The notes below the pieces were generated by a model that saw only the letters and a program-made list of their open reading frames with translations, did not search any database and had not been told where the DNA came from. A stretch of DNA of 64,000 nt from Emiliania huxleyi CCMP1516. Lineage: Eukaryota > Haptophyta > Isochrysidales > Noelaerhabdaceae. The position numbers and the translations under genes are program-made. Each line of letters opens with the position of its first letter. Position 1 is the stretch's first letter. Location: positions 121,325 through 185,324 of the forward strand of contig NW_005196310.1 of NCBI RefSeq assembly GCF_000372725.1. Direction: 5' to 3'. Positions 1 through 10,104 of the stretch are shown one piece after another.

Positions 1-444
1 CGCGCACACGACGCCAGCCACCTCGCCCGCCGCCCCGCCCGCCGCCCGCCGCCTCGCCCGGCCTTCGCGCCCGCTCGCTCGAGCACCGCCCCCGCCGGCG
101 TTCCGACGGCTGCCGCCCCGCCCGCCGCCAAAAGAATTTTAGAACGCGATTCACTCGGGACTAGGCACGGGACTGGCGCGCACTGGCACGAACACAGGTA
201 CACCACGGGAGCCGCCTAAGCGACTCCTGCGAGGGCGGCGAGGCACTTAGCTCCGTGCACCCGCCCGCCCCCGCCAAAAAGAATTTTAGAACAAGACAAG
301 GCGGTCGCACGACACGATTCACGCGACAGGCGAGGCGCGGGCGACGGCTTCCTCAGAGCAAAAAGAATTTCGGGCCCAACCAACGCAAAGAGGCGCCGTT
401 GGGACCAACACCCCCCCTACAGGTGTCTGGGTGTCTGGGTGTAT
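1..444. other. GC-rich flank with three copies of an A-rich motif
   Basis: I see no gene here. The stretch is mostly C/G, broken by three copies of an A-rich word close to GCCAAAAAGAATTTTAG, near 127-144, 269-288 and 358-372. The first two copies are followed by GAAC and, a little later, by CGATTCAC, so they look like parts of a degenerate tandem repeat of about 150 bp. Related words, mostly on the other strand, recur upstream of several genes in the window. It may be the 5' flank of the gene starting at 445. Confidence 0.5.
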
Positions 445-3354
445 ATGCTCGTCCTCCATGGCGCCGCGCTGGCCGCGCCGGTGCCGCGCGCGGCCGGGCT
501 CGACGACGCGCTAGCCGCGTGGGACGGCGTTGCGCTCCACGCGTTCCGGCGCGCGCCGGTCGCGCCAGCCGCGTGCGCAGGGCCGCTATCATGGCGCGCG
601 GCGTCGTTCTGCGAGCTCGTCGGTGCGGCGGACGCGGCGGGGCGGTTCGCGCCGCTCTGCGATACCGGGCGGCGGGGCCTGGGCACGTTCGTGCACTACT
701 CGACGACGGGCGTCCAGAAGAACGCCGGCGACAGCGTCCTGCCGCGCGCGACGCGCATGGCCGTCGAGTACTTCTTCGGCGCGGCGCCGGCCTGGGCGCT
801 TCGCGAGGTCCGGGTGCCGACGTCCGCGCGCGACGTCGAGGACGCGGACGCCGCCGCGAGCGCGGTGCTCGTCGGCGGCGGCGGTCTGTTTTACCCGGCG
901 AACGCGCACGCGCGCCAGAACGTGTCGGGCTGGCAGTGGCCCGTGCACCGCGCGCACCTGCTGGGGTTCGAGGCGCCCGTGTTCCTGTTCGCAGTGGGCT
1001 GGAACGCGTTCCGCGGTCAGGCCGAGCCGCCCGCCGCGCAGTGGGCCGCATACCTCGCCTCGCTCGCCGCGCTCGCCGCGCGCACGCACGGCGGCGGCTA
1101 CGTGACGCTCCGCGAGTCCTACAGCCTCAGCGCCGTCGCCGCGCAAGCGCCGGACCTGCCGCTCCACTACCAGTCCTGCGCGACGACCCTGCTCGCGACG
1201 CTCCAGCCGTGCCTCGCGTCCGAGTCGCTCCTCCGCACGCCGCGCGCCGGTGCCGGCGGCCGCGGCGTGCTCGCGGTCAACCTCGCGGACGACGAGCTCG
1301 GCCTCCGGCTCGGGCCGCCGGCGGACCAGGAGGCGGTGCTCGCGGCGCTCGAGGCCTGGCTCGCGGGCGCGCACGCCGCGGGCTGGACCGTCCACGTCGT
1401 CCTCCAGGCGACGTCGGACCGGCGCCTCCTCCACCGCCTCCAGGGGACGCGCGCGTTCCCGTTTGAGACGATAACTTTCAACGCGAATACGCGAAGACGC
1501 CGAGGAGACGGCCCGCAGCCCTCGCAGCGCGACTGGCTGCAGGTCGTCGACTACTACCGCAGCGTCACGGTGGCGGCCTCGAGCCGCGGCCACGGCGTCA
1601 TGATTCCCTTCGGCCTCCACGTCGCGACGATCTCGCTCGTGACGCACGAGAAGGTCCGCGCGTTCGCGCGCGACGTCGGGCACCCGGAGTGGTCCGTGGA
1701 GCTGGCGCCCGCGCGGCGGCTGCGCGGCGGCCCGGGCCTCGCCGAGGAGCTGACGGGCGTGCTTGACGCCATCGATGCGAACCGCAGCGCCGTACACGCG
1801 GCGCTTGTCGACGCGCAGCGGCAGCTCGCGGCCGTTGCGGCGGCGAATGCGCTGCGTTGGGCGCCAGCCGTTGTGCGGCGGCGGCGCGACCTCTCAACGC
1901 GCGAATCGCTCAAAAAGCGCGCGGCGCGGACGACGTTGCGCGCGCTGGAGGGCCGGCATGCGGGTGCCGACGTCTACGTGCTCGGATCGGGTCGAACGCT
2001 CGGCTTCGTGGACCCGGCGTTCTTCCGCGGCCGCGTCACCGTCGGCGTCAACCAGGTCAACCGGCACGTCAGGGCACTCACCTACCTCGTGCGCAAGGAC
2101 CTGGAGCCGCACGCGTTCCGCGACATCCTGGCAGCCGCGGGCAACCGCACGACGCACGTCGTCACGCGCGGCCACAAGGGCGGCCAGGGCTGGAAGAACG
2201 CGCGCACGGTCCTAACGCATTTCAGCGCCGAGCTGGACGCGGGCCGCATCGTCGTGGCGGACCACGCGTGTCACACACAGCGTTGCAACGGCTCGCGGCT
2301 CGAGGGCCTGCCGCCGCCCGGCGACCGGCTTGTCGTCAGCGACTCGACAATCACGACCGCGATCCACCTCGCGGCTCACCTCGGCGCGGCGCGCATCATC
2401 GTCTGCGGCCACGACCTTGCGCTTCTCGACGGCGAGGCAAACTTCGGCGGCTACCACGACAGCGCGACGCTGGCCCAGTCCTGGGCGCTGCCCCGCAAGT
2501 CGCGCCGTGGCAGCGTCACAGGCCGCGCCGCCTACGCCGCGTGGTTATCGGGCGACATTGGTGCAATCAACATCACCCACGACACGCTCGTTCTCCGCGA
2601 CCTCCTCCAGGCGCGGTACCCGGGCTTGCTCATCTACTCGCTCTCTCCGTTCCTGGGCCTCGGGCTCGAGGGCCACCGCGTTGGCGCACCAATCGGGACG
2701 CCCGACGTTGGCGAACCAATCGGGACGCCCGACGCCTACAAGGTCTACGACCGCCTCGACCGCGCGCATGCGTACCATGACCCGAACCGTTCGTTAGAGG
2801 CTGCGCTGGCGCCGCACCTCCGGCGGCACTACGGCGCGCGCACGGGCATCCGGCTCGTGTCGCTCGGCTGCTCGCTTGGTCACGGCGTCGAGGCGTTCGC
2901 CGACGCCGGCTTCGATGCCTACGGCGTTGACGTCTCTGGCGCGTCGATTGAGCAGGCGCTCCAACTAGGCCGCGGCCGGCGCTGCGCGACGCATGGTGGC
3001 GCCCCGGCCTGCCTCCAGCGCGCGAGCCTCACGGCGCTCCCCTTTGCCGACGCCTTCTTCGAAGCGGGCGTGTCGGCAGACGTCCTCGAGCACCTTCGCC
3101 CCGCCGACGTCCCGCGCGTTGTTGCCGAGGTCTCGCGCGTCGTCCGCTCCCTCCTCTTCCTCCGCATCTCCACGGTTCCCGAGGGGCGGAAGATGTCGCT
3201 GGACGGCGCGGAGCTTACACTCCACCTCACGGTGCAGCCTCGCGGTTGGTGGCTCAAGCAGTTCGAGGCGTGCGGTTGGCGCGAATTGTCGCCCGCTGGC
3301 TTTCCCCCCCGCACCACGGCGAAGGCGGCATTCATCGCGCTCTCGCGCGGATGA
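445..3354 (+). CDS. Three-domain fusion: pyruvyltransferase-like, DUF115-like and SAM methyltransferase
   Basis: One uninterrupted frame of 969 codons. I start at the ATG at 445; an in-frame GTG lies six bases upstream. Residues about 55-420 resemble the polysaccharide pyruvyltransferase family: a GDSVL element near the start, then the glycine loop LVGGGGLFYP and GWNAFRG. Residues about 515-760 resemble DUF115-type Rossmann domains, with VLGSGRTL, a GVNQVN strand, SDSTITTAIHLAAHLGA and a GHDLALLDG motif. Residues about 795-925 are a class I methyltransferase, with motif I LVSLGCSLGHG and the SAM-binding acid in GVDVSG. The linker near 2690-2740 holds a tandem duplication of IGTPD. All three families are usual in bacterial surface-glycan loci, so a glycan-modifying role is likely but inferred. 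Start of the domain series and cell location are uncertain. No intron is needed. Bacterial ancestry of the parts is possible. Confidence 0.75.
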   Translation: MLVLHGAALAAPVPRAAGLDDALAAWDGVALHAFRRAPVAPAACAGPLSWRAASFCELVGAADAAGRFAPLCDTGRRGLGTFVHYSTTGVQKNAGDSVLPRATRMAVEYFFGAAPAWALREVRVPTSARDVEDADAAASAVLVGGGGLFYPANAHARQNVSGWQWPVHRAHLLGFEAPVFLFAVGWNAFRGQAEPPAAQWAAYLASLAALAARTHGGGYVTLRESYSLSAVAAQAPDLPLHYQSCATTLLATLQPCLASESLLRTPRAGAGGRGVLAVNLADDELGLRLGPPADQEAVLAALEAWLAGAHAAGWTVHVVLQATSDRRLLHRLQGTRAFPFETITFNANTRRRRGDGPQPSQRDWLQVVDYYRSVTVAASSRGHGVMIPFGLHVATISLVTHEKVRAFARDVGHPEWSVELAPARRLRGGPGLAEELTGVLDAIDANRSAVHAALVDAQRQLAAVAAANALRWAPAVVRRRRDLSTRESLKKRAARTTLRALEGRHAGADVYVLGSGRTLGFVDPAFFRGRVTVGVNQVNRHVRALTYLVRKDLEPHAFRDILAAAGNRTTHVVTRGHKGGQGWKNARTVLTHFSAELDAGRIVVADHACHTQRCNGSRLEGLPPPGDRLVVSDSTITTAIHLAAHLGAARIIVCGHDLALLDGEANFGGYHDSATLAQSWALPRKSRRGSVTGRAAYAAWLSGDIGAINITHDTLVLRDLLQARYPGLLIYSLSPFLGLGLEGHRVGAPIGTPDVGEPIGTPDAYKVYDRLDRAHAYHDPNRSLEAALAPHLRRHYGARTGIRLVSLGCSLGHGVEAFADAGFDAYGVDVSGASIEQALQLGRGRRCATHGGAPACLQRASLTALPFADAFFEAGVSADVLEHLRPADVPRVVAEVSRVVRSLLFLRISTVPEGRKMSLDGAELTLHLTVQPRGWWLKQFEACGWRELSPAGFPPRTTAKAAFIALSRG

Positions 3355-3528
3355 CGCAACCGAAGAGAAGTGCACATGTTGTGCGGCAGTTTCTCTCTGG
3401 GGAGTGGTGAGCGGGGGAGCACAGGCCTCCCCTCGTGCACTGAACTTGCACGGAGGTTTGGTGGTGGATGCCGGAGGGATACGGTGGAATGCGGGACGCC
3501 GCGGGAGGGCATGCTCACGACATTATCT

Positions 3529-4276
3529 AAGGTAAGGTAAGGTAAATTTTTCCACACACACAAAGTGGTGGGGCAAGGGGGGGCGACCCTCGCATCTCCA
3601 CGCCCGGACACGGGCAGGAGCCCCACGGCATTCAAAGTGCAAGCACTGGCCCGGTGCAGTGCACGTGGGTGAGCAGCCTGCCCCTCCCTCTCCCGACAAA
3701 CCAACTCCCGCACACACACAATCGCACTCTGGACATCGAATGACTCCGAATGACTCACTGTGTGTGCTAAGACAGAATCTCCACAGACATCCAAAACGGT
3801 CTAGAACGGGCCGTGCCGCGTTTGTGGTGTCTTCTCAAGCACTAGCATCCGGGCGCCGCACTCGAGTGGGCGGGTCACATCTATGTGGGCCCAGTGTGCG
3901 CACTCGGCGCATATGCTAGTGCTATCCTGCCCTATGGGAGGCAGAGGGATTGGGGGAGGGGAGGGCAGAGGTAAGGTGGGGTGAGACTGGGGAGGACCTC
4001 AGAGATCCTCCATGGGGGTGGGGTCCGGCTCGAAAAGGTCAAAGTGCTCGATGCCGGTCCCGCCATCGCCGCCGACGCCGTCGCCCCCTCGTCCGCCTCG
4101 GAGGCGGAGGTCGTCGAGCGGGGCGTCTCGCCCGTCGCGAACCTGCCGCTGAACACGGCGTCGGCCGGCGCCGAGGCGCCGGCAGCCGTGATCAGGTCGG
4201 CGACCTTTCGGTCCCTGCAGGCCGCATCAATTTTGCCGCGCCGGGACGGCTCGTAGAGCTCGTTGGCGAGCCAGTC
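3529..4276 (-). mobile_element. Repeat-tail retroelement copy A (5'-truncated)
   Basis: This is a copy of the family also seen at 24432-25781 and 29107-29580. Read on the minus strand it holds the end of the same open frame (residues from DWLANELYEPS onward match the copy at 24432) and then a shared 3' region with runs of GTGTG. It ends in a short GGTAA tandem tail (3529-3546, plus-strand reading). Truncation at a different 5' point in each copy with a shared repeat-bearing 3' end is typical of non-LTR retrotransposition. No reverse transcriptase is visible in it. Confidence 0.7.
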
Positions 4277-4280
4277 CCCG

Positions 4281-4593
4281 CCGCCTCCGGCGGCGCTAGA
4301 GGGGGGGGGGCCCATGACCCCGGCAAGCCAGTGAGGACCGGGGAAGCCTCGACCAAAGGCGCCCAACTTTAATCAGTGACTCATTCCGGGGCCGTATACC
4401 AGGTGCGCCCGCGGCGCGCTCTCGGCGAAATTAGCCATTCTACACGCTCTCCGTGACGTATTTTTGCGTCATTCGTAATGATGTGGTGTCCGTCTCTCCC
4501 CCGTGTGTCTGACCGAGCTTCTCGGAAGCTACGCCGCCTCCGGCGGCGCTAGAGGGGGGGGGGCCCATGACCCCGGCAAGCCAGTGAGGACCG
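4281..4593. repeat. Pair of 60-bp direct repeats
   Basis: A segment of about 60 bp that starts CCGCCTCCGGCGGCGCTAGA, continues with a run of G and ends in AGTGAGGACCG occurs at 4281-4340 and again at 4534-4593, nearly unchanged. The 193 bp between are unique. The first copy abuts the truncated end of the retroelement copy at 3529-4276. Origin unknown; it may be one end of another repeat family. Confidence 0.7.
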
Positions 4594-4753
4594 ACATCGC
4601 TGCGGTTTTTCGACGACCACACGCGATGTGGTATCTGGTTTTTGCTAAAAACGGGCCGCCTAGTGCAGCATCACTAGTACAACACGCCCACACTTAGAGC
4701 TCCACACTAGCCGGTATAGGCGAGCGCCGACGGCGTCACGGTCGCCGCTCGCG

Positions 4754-5210
4754 GCGGAGCCGACGGCGGAGCCACGGGCGGGTGCGACCTTTTGGGGGGA
4801 CATGAGCTCGCCAGGACGTCGCCGATGGCTCGGGTCGGCGCGCCTCTTCCCGCCAGCGCGGGACGGCCTGCAGACAGGGAAGAGGGGGAGGAAGACGGAA
4901 CTGAGCACTAGGTTCGTGATCCCGTCGCCGGCAAAGGCTGGGAGAGGGGCGGCAAGCGACGGGCGGGTGCGCGACCTTTTGAGCGCCCATGAGCTCGCAG
5001 GGAGGCTCTCGATGGCTGCCTGAACTTCTTCTCGACGGGCTTTCGTCGGGCCGTGCCTAGGCGGCGGGGCTCGGGTGAGGTGAGCGGGCGGGAGTCGCAT
5101 ATGAGTGTCGCGGGCAGTGGCGAGTGTGGGGCGGCAAGCGACGGGCGGGTCCGCGACCTTTTGAGCGGCCGTGAGCCGGCCGAGAGGCCAGCGATGGTTG
5201 CCAGAGCGCC
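4754..5210. repeat. Three degenerate direct repeats spaced about 183 bp
   Basis: The word ACGGGCGGGTGCGCGACC, followed by TTTTG and a C/G-rich stretch ending near CGATGG, occurs near 4774, 4959 and 5141, so the period is 182-185 bp. The copies have diverged. No open frame runs convincingly through them and I assign no function. Confidence 0.6.
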
Positions 5211-5384
5211 CTCTCGGCGAGAACAAACGGGCTGCGCATCGTGGGGGGGGTGAGTGAGAGGGAGGCGGTCGTGCGCTCACTTTGTCGGCCGCTCGCGAGG
5301 TGATCACTGTGTGTGAGGCGCGCAGGAGGCGAAACCCGACTCGTGCTGCCTTGATGCACCTCCACCATCGCCGCATGCCCCCTC

Positions 5385-5513
5385 GGTAAGGTAAGGTAAG
5401 GTAAAGGTAAGGTAGTAAACTTCTCCACACACACGAGGTGGTGGGGCAAGGGGGGGCAACCCTCGCGTCTCCAAGTCTAACGACAGGAGCCCCACGGCAC
5501 ATTCAAAGTGCAA
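5385..5513 (-). mobile_element. Repeat-tail retroelement fragment D
   Basis: Only the last 130 bp or so of the family are present: the GGTAA tandem tail at 5385-5413 and the adjoining GTGTG-rich 3' region. It shares diagnostic differences with the fragment at 42312-42440 (for example CTTCTCC and TCTAACGACAGG), so these two belong to a second subfamily apart from the copies at 3529, 24432 and 29107. Confidence 0.65.
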
Positions 5514-6173
5514 GGCCCTCGTCACACGGAACGGAAGCAGCGGCGTCACGACTCTTGCAGGGTCAGCACCAGGACCAGCCCTCCACACCACCCCGCCCGC
5601 GCCCTCACGGGACTGAGAGCATCTCGGCGGACCACGGCGCCTCCACGCGCCTCCACGCTCCAGATCTCAAAGGTGTGAGTCGACAGTCGTCGAGAGAAGC
5701 GCACGTGAGCAGAGCTTGTGAGAGAGTGATGAGTGTGAGACGAGAGAGCGAGAGAGGGACAGCGAGGTCGTGCTCGTCAGACTAGCAGATAGTCCAGAGA
5801 AGGTTGAGGAGCCGTGAGGCGAGGGGTGTGGAACGGACTCGCGCTGCGAGGGAACTCTCGGACGCGTAGCGTGCCTGCGTGGAGAACGGCCCGACAAAAA
5901 GAAACCCGCGAGCAACAAGGTCAAGCAACCCACACCCAGCCACCAGCACCACGGACTGTCAACCTCACAAGCTCAACGTATGTCGGCGCCCTGCCCTATG
6001 GCTCTACTGCGCACTCCACCGAGCCCACGCAGCGCTACATGTACAAATGCGTCTCGCCAGGAGTGGCCAGCGCAGGGATCGCCGCTGCTCGGGCTGCTCG
6101 CGACTCGGGCTGCCAGGCACCCAAGGCGCAAGGGCAGTGGAGCAGCCGTGCCATGTCGAGTCTCGAGCTCCGT
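5514..6173. other. Intergenic; no gene seen
   Basis: Between the short retroelement fragment and the 3' end of the BTB gene I find no open frame with gene-like composition. The stretch around 5690-5770 is rich in GAGAG. Part of it probably carries the 3' untranslated region of the minus-strand BTB gene. Confidence 0.4.
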
Positions 6174-7923
6174 CTACTCCCCGTCGCGCTTGCGCTTGCG
6201 GCCCGGCTCCTCCTCCGCCGGGTCGACGCCCGCGCAATGCATGTGGAACTTGACGAGGGCCTCGCGCGCGAGGGCCGCAAAGTCGGCGCGCTTGACAACT
6301 GCGCGGGAAGGGCGGGGGAGGTGTGATGCGACTCATGTGTGCGGGCGGGCTGTGATCCATCCTGCGTTGGCCCTCTCCCTCACCTTGCGCCATGTTGGCC
6401 TTCATGAAGGCGAGGCAGTTGCGTTCGAGCTCGGTGGCGCCGTAGACGTGCGCGAGGCTGAGGAGCGAGCACGCCATCTCGCAGGACAGCTTGTCGCACA
6501 GCTGCCCCTCCGCCCAGCGCAGCAGCCGCAGCACGCCGTACTTGTGCGCCGCGGCGAGCACCGCCTGCAGCTGCGCGATGCTCTGCTCCGCCGCGCCAGA
6601 GGCGCCGCTTGAGGAGGCGCCGCCCGAAGAGGAGGAAGCCTCCGACGAGCCCTCCTCGCGCAGCACCTTTTGCACCTCGTCAAAGTCGTCCGTGTACAGA
6701 AAGTGCAGCAGCGCCTTGAGCGCGGGCGGCGGCACGTCCGTCACCTGCGCAAAGCTGGGGGGCGTAAAGATAGGACACCGCTGACACTTGGCCGCGAGTC
6801 CCCGGCTCTGTGGCACCGTGAGTGTGCGCGTGGTGCTCTCGCGCATCTCGTGCGCAAAGGCGGCCGCGAAGACGTCGCTGCGCTGGCTGAGGATGTTTGT
6901 GTGCGCGCTGAAGGTCACGGGCGAAGCCTCGCCGTAGACGGCCTCGATGGTGACGTCGGAGTGGCGCCCCTCTGTGAGGAGAGAGAGGAAGTCTGCCTTG
7001 AGCGTGGGGGGCGGCACCTCGACCGACGGCGGCGTGTGCTCGTAGATCGATGCGTGATGCCCCACACGGACCAGCCCCTGGCTGGGGTGGTCCTTCATGG
7101 CAGCCTCCTCGATGCAAACCTTGAAGCAGATCGAGTCGTCCTTGACCCACTCGCTGCCGAGAAGCTCGTCGAAGGACAGGCCAAAGAGCCCCTTCGACTC
7201 CGTCTCCAAATCGGGACCGCCAACGAAGCAGAACGACTCGCCGCGCGCAGGGACAGCCACTCGCGTCGTGTCCCCCAGCGGCTGGAACTCTCCACTCGCA
7301 TCCCGCACGAAGAAGCGGTAGCAGAGGTTGGTGCCGTAGTTGTCAGCGCAACGAATGAGCGCAAGGGTGCCGCAGAGGTCGTCGACGAACATCTCGAACT
7401 GATCATCCATCTCGTGCTGCAGGCTGCCGCCGCGCGGGCTGAAGGCGAGCATGTACGTCGAGCACTCGTCCGTGCGGTCGACCTCAAAGAGTTCGCTGTT
7501 GGTGCACTCGCGCCCCTCCTGCGTGAGCTGCTGCTCGAGCCAGGACAGGCCCTGCACCTCCCAGACATACTCGCGCTTCACCACGTCGCTCGCATACGAC
7601 ACGGTGGACTTGGCCAGAGTGGAGGAGGGAGCCGGCTTCGGCTTCTGCTCGGTTTGCTGAGGTGTGCCGTCCAGGTCCCCCGCTTCGTCGTTGTCGATGC
7701 GAATGCGGATTCTCCCCTTGACGCCATTGCTAGCGCGAATCCCAGCGTTGATGCGGCTCTCTTGCTCCAGCTCACGCCGCAGCTGCTGCCGCTCCTTCGC
7801 CTCTTCGAGTTCGCGAGTAAGGGTGGACCGATCCTCCTGTAGGGTGACCCGCAGGGCGCGCTGCTCCTCGATGCGCGCGCGTAGCTCCGCCGCGGTGAGG
7901 TGTTCGCCGGCCATCGTCAGCAT
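6174..7923 (-). CDS. MATH-like/BTB-domain protein
   Basis: Probable substrate adaptor for a cullin-3 ubiquitin ligase. Three exons on the minus strand, 7923-6817, 6744-6384 and 6298-6174, join in phase to 530 residues. I use the ATG at 7923; a second ATG lies at 7914. An N-terminal basic coiled segment (residues about 10-60) leads to a MATH-like sandwich (about 125-280; LFEVDRTDECSTYMLAF, then a C-terminal strand). A BTB fold follows (about 290-430; HSDVTIEA, FSAHTNILSQRSDVFAA, PALKALLHFLYTDDFD), broken by a Ser/Gly insert, then a BACK-like helix region. The first intron (6745-6816) is 72 nt and in frame, so its retention would not stop translation; removing it restores the usual BTB spacing. 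The second intron is 85 nt. Both have GT-AG ends. The last residues GRKRKRDGE could be a nuclear signal. Confidence 0.8.
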
Positions 7924-8251
7924 GGAGGGAGAACCGCCAAGCGAAGGGGGAGCCAAAACGCGCGGGACCGGCGTTTTCTTTTTTAGCTTCCCTCTCCTTC
8001 ATTCACACAAAAACGCAACCACGGACCCAAGACGCACAAGCTCAGACAGTCGAGAAAGGGAGATAGCAACGACAGTCAGAGTCCTTCATTCACACTAAGG
8101 CACTGACGAGCCGTGCCCGCCACAAGCGTGTGAGCTGCGAGCGGCTTCTTGCTTGCTGTGTGTATGCTGTCGGATCATCTGGCGGAGTTGTGCGATTTGG
8201 AATAGCGAGCGAACCCGAAAAGTCGGCCGCTTCTTCGCGGCAAGGCCGCCA

Positions 8252-9673
8252 ATGGCGGCAGCGCTGCCTTCTGAGGCCACCACGGCGGCCGCCATGGTCG
8301 AGCGCGCCCGCGCGGAGCGGCGTTGGAGCGACGCCTCCGAGGAGCTGTCGCGCTGGCTGAGCCTCTGCCGCGCCGAGCGCGACGCCGCGGGATTTCGCAG
8401 CAGAGCATCCGGGCCGGCGTCGGCGCACGGCGTGCGGCTGTCGCCGCGGACCTCCTTCGACCTCGAGGCGGCCGCGCCGCGCGTGATGGAGCGACTCGCG
8501 CGGGAGCGGCTCGCCCGCGGCAAGGGAGGCAAGGCCGGCTCCGCCGAGCGGCTGCTGCACCTCTGCCCCGTCGCCAAGAAGAATGGGCGCGGCAAGGTGC
8601 AGCAGCGGCTGCTCGCCCTCACGACGGGCGCGCTCTACAACCTCTCGGCCGACGGGTCCAAGGTCAAGAGGCGGATCGACCTCTCCGCGCTCGGCTCCGT
8701 CTCCCTGCACGAGTCGTCGGGCGAGTTTGTTCTTCACGTTCCGAGTGAGCGGCGCTTTGAGAGGAGAGAGAGAGGATTAAGGCCGTCTCCGCCGCTCCAC
8801 TCCCCATCCCTGCACGCCGACCGCCCCTCGCCGCCCTTTGCACCCCCACCAGGCGAGTACGACTACCACCTCGCCGCCACACGGCAAGGGGCCCACACCG
8901 CACCGACCGCAGCGCCGGGCGGCGCGGCCTCCGCCGGCCTCCCTCACCACGCCGGCCTGCAGGCAAGGCGACAGAGAGGGCCACTCCACCACTCGCGAGA
9001 GATTCCCTCGCTAGAGACCTCTCCCTCCCCTCTGCCGGTACTAGCACCACTTCACCACACTCTTGCAATGCTCCTAGACCACACCCTCCCAGGACATACC
9101 CTCTGGACACCACACGCCCTCACCCGCCCCCCACGGATTCTAGGCCGCCGGCGCCCCCCCTCCTCTGCACGGGGCGGCGGGCTGGGCGGCAGAGGCCGTC
9201 GGGCGGCTGGTCGAGGCGGTCGCCGCTGCCGCCGGAGGCGCGCCCTCACACTGGTCTTTCATGCATGTCTCGGGCACACTCTCGGGTCCTCTCCGGCTCT
9301 GCCCGCTCGCTCGTTCTTCGGCCACCCCTCGCCGCCTCGCCTCTCTGCCGCCTCTTCTCCGCGTTGTCCCCCCCCCTCTCCTGTAGCCCTCTCTGACTGA
9401 CTCTCTCGCTCTCCCTCCCCCACTCTGCTGTGCCACTCCGGTGAGCCACTCTGCCTCCACTGCACCCGCGCTCCAGGCCGCAGCCTGCCCGTGCGGACCG
9501 TGCGGGGAGGGGCCGACTTGGGCGGGGTGGTGCAGCGCAAGGAGCGCGGCGCGGGCGCGCGCAGGCTCGGCGACGGCGACGGCGGAGGCGACGAGGACGA
9601 CGACGACGACGAGGGCGGAGGCGAGGAGGGAGACGAGGAGGAGCTGGGCTTGACGCGGTCGATTCACTTCTGA
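8252..9673 (+). CDS. TH1/PH-like domain protein with acidic tail
   Basis: A spliced gene with four exons in my model: 8252-8744, 8853-8875, 9144-9237 and 9477-9673, giving 268 residues in phase. The first intron (GT-AG, 8745-8852) is firm; the next two need GC donors and are tentative. The core, LLHLCPVAKKNGRGKVQQR to FVLHVPSEYDYHLA, then WAAEAVGRLVEAVAAAAG, has the strand pattern and closing helix of the myosin-I TH1 domain, a PH-like membrane-lipid binding fold. No motor domain precedes it. The tail RSLPVRTVRGGADLGGVVQR also fits the end of TH1 domains. The protein ends in a run of Asp, Glu and Gly. It probably binds membranes; the family call is by pattern only. Confidence 0.6.
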
Positions 9674-10104
9674 AAACTGTTTTACATGCACACTCGGACC
9701 GCGCCCGAAATTCTCTTTCCTTTTAGCCCCCAGTGCCCAGACCCCACAGTGATCAGTGTCGTGCGACGTGTTGGTGTAAAATTCTCTTTCCTTGAAGGCT
9801 TGATCCTTCGTCCAGCACGCCCTTCCCCGATGGCTGGCGAGTAGAGGTACACGCACACACTCTCGAGGTCTCTTGGAGCAGAGCCCCGGCGAGCCCTCGA
9901 GAGAGCCCAATGGGGTACCCTGGGTGGGCGGGGCTTGACTCTCGACCGGTGGCTGGCCGCCAAAGTGGGCGCCGCGGCGCACACTGGTGAGCCGCGGAGC
10001 ACACTGAGGGAGCTGTCCTCGGCGCAGCCGATCGGCTCCCGCGGCCTCGGTGGTGGCAGTGGCACTCTCTGAGGCTCGGGAAATGGGTTTTCTTACACTC
10101 CCCG

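Noticed and set aside
8745-9400. One long exon from 8153 to 9400
   Set aside because: The reading past 8744 turns into Pro/His/Ser-rich text, while a GT-AG junction restores the TH1-like pattern SEYDYHLA.
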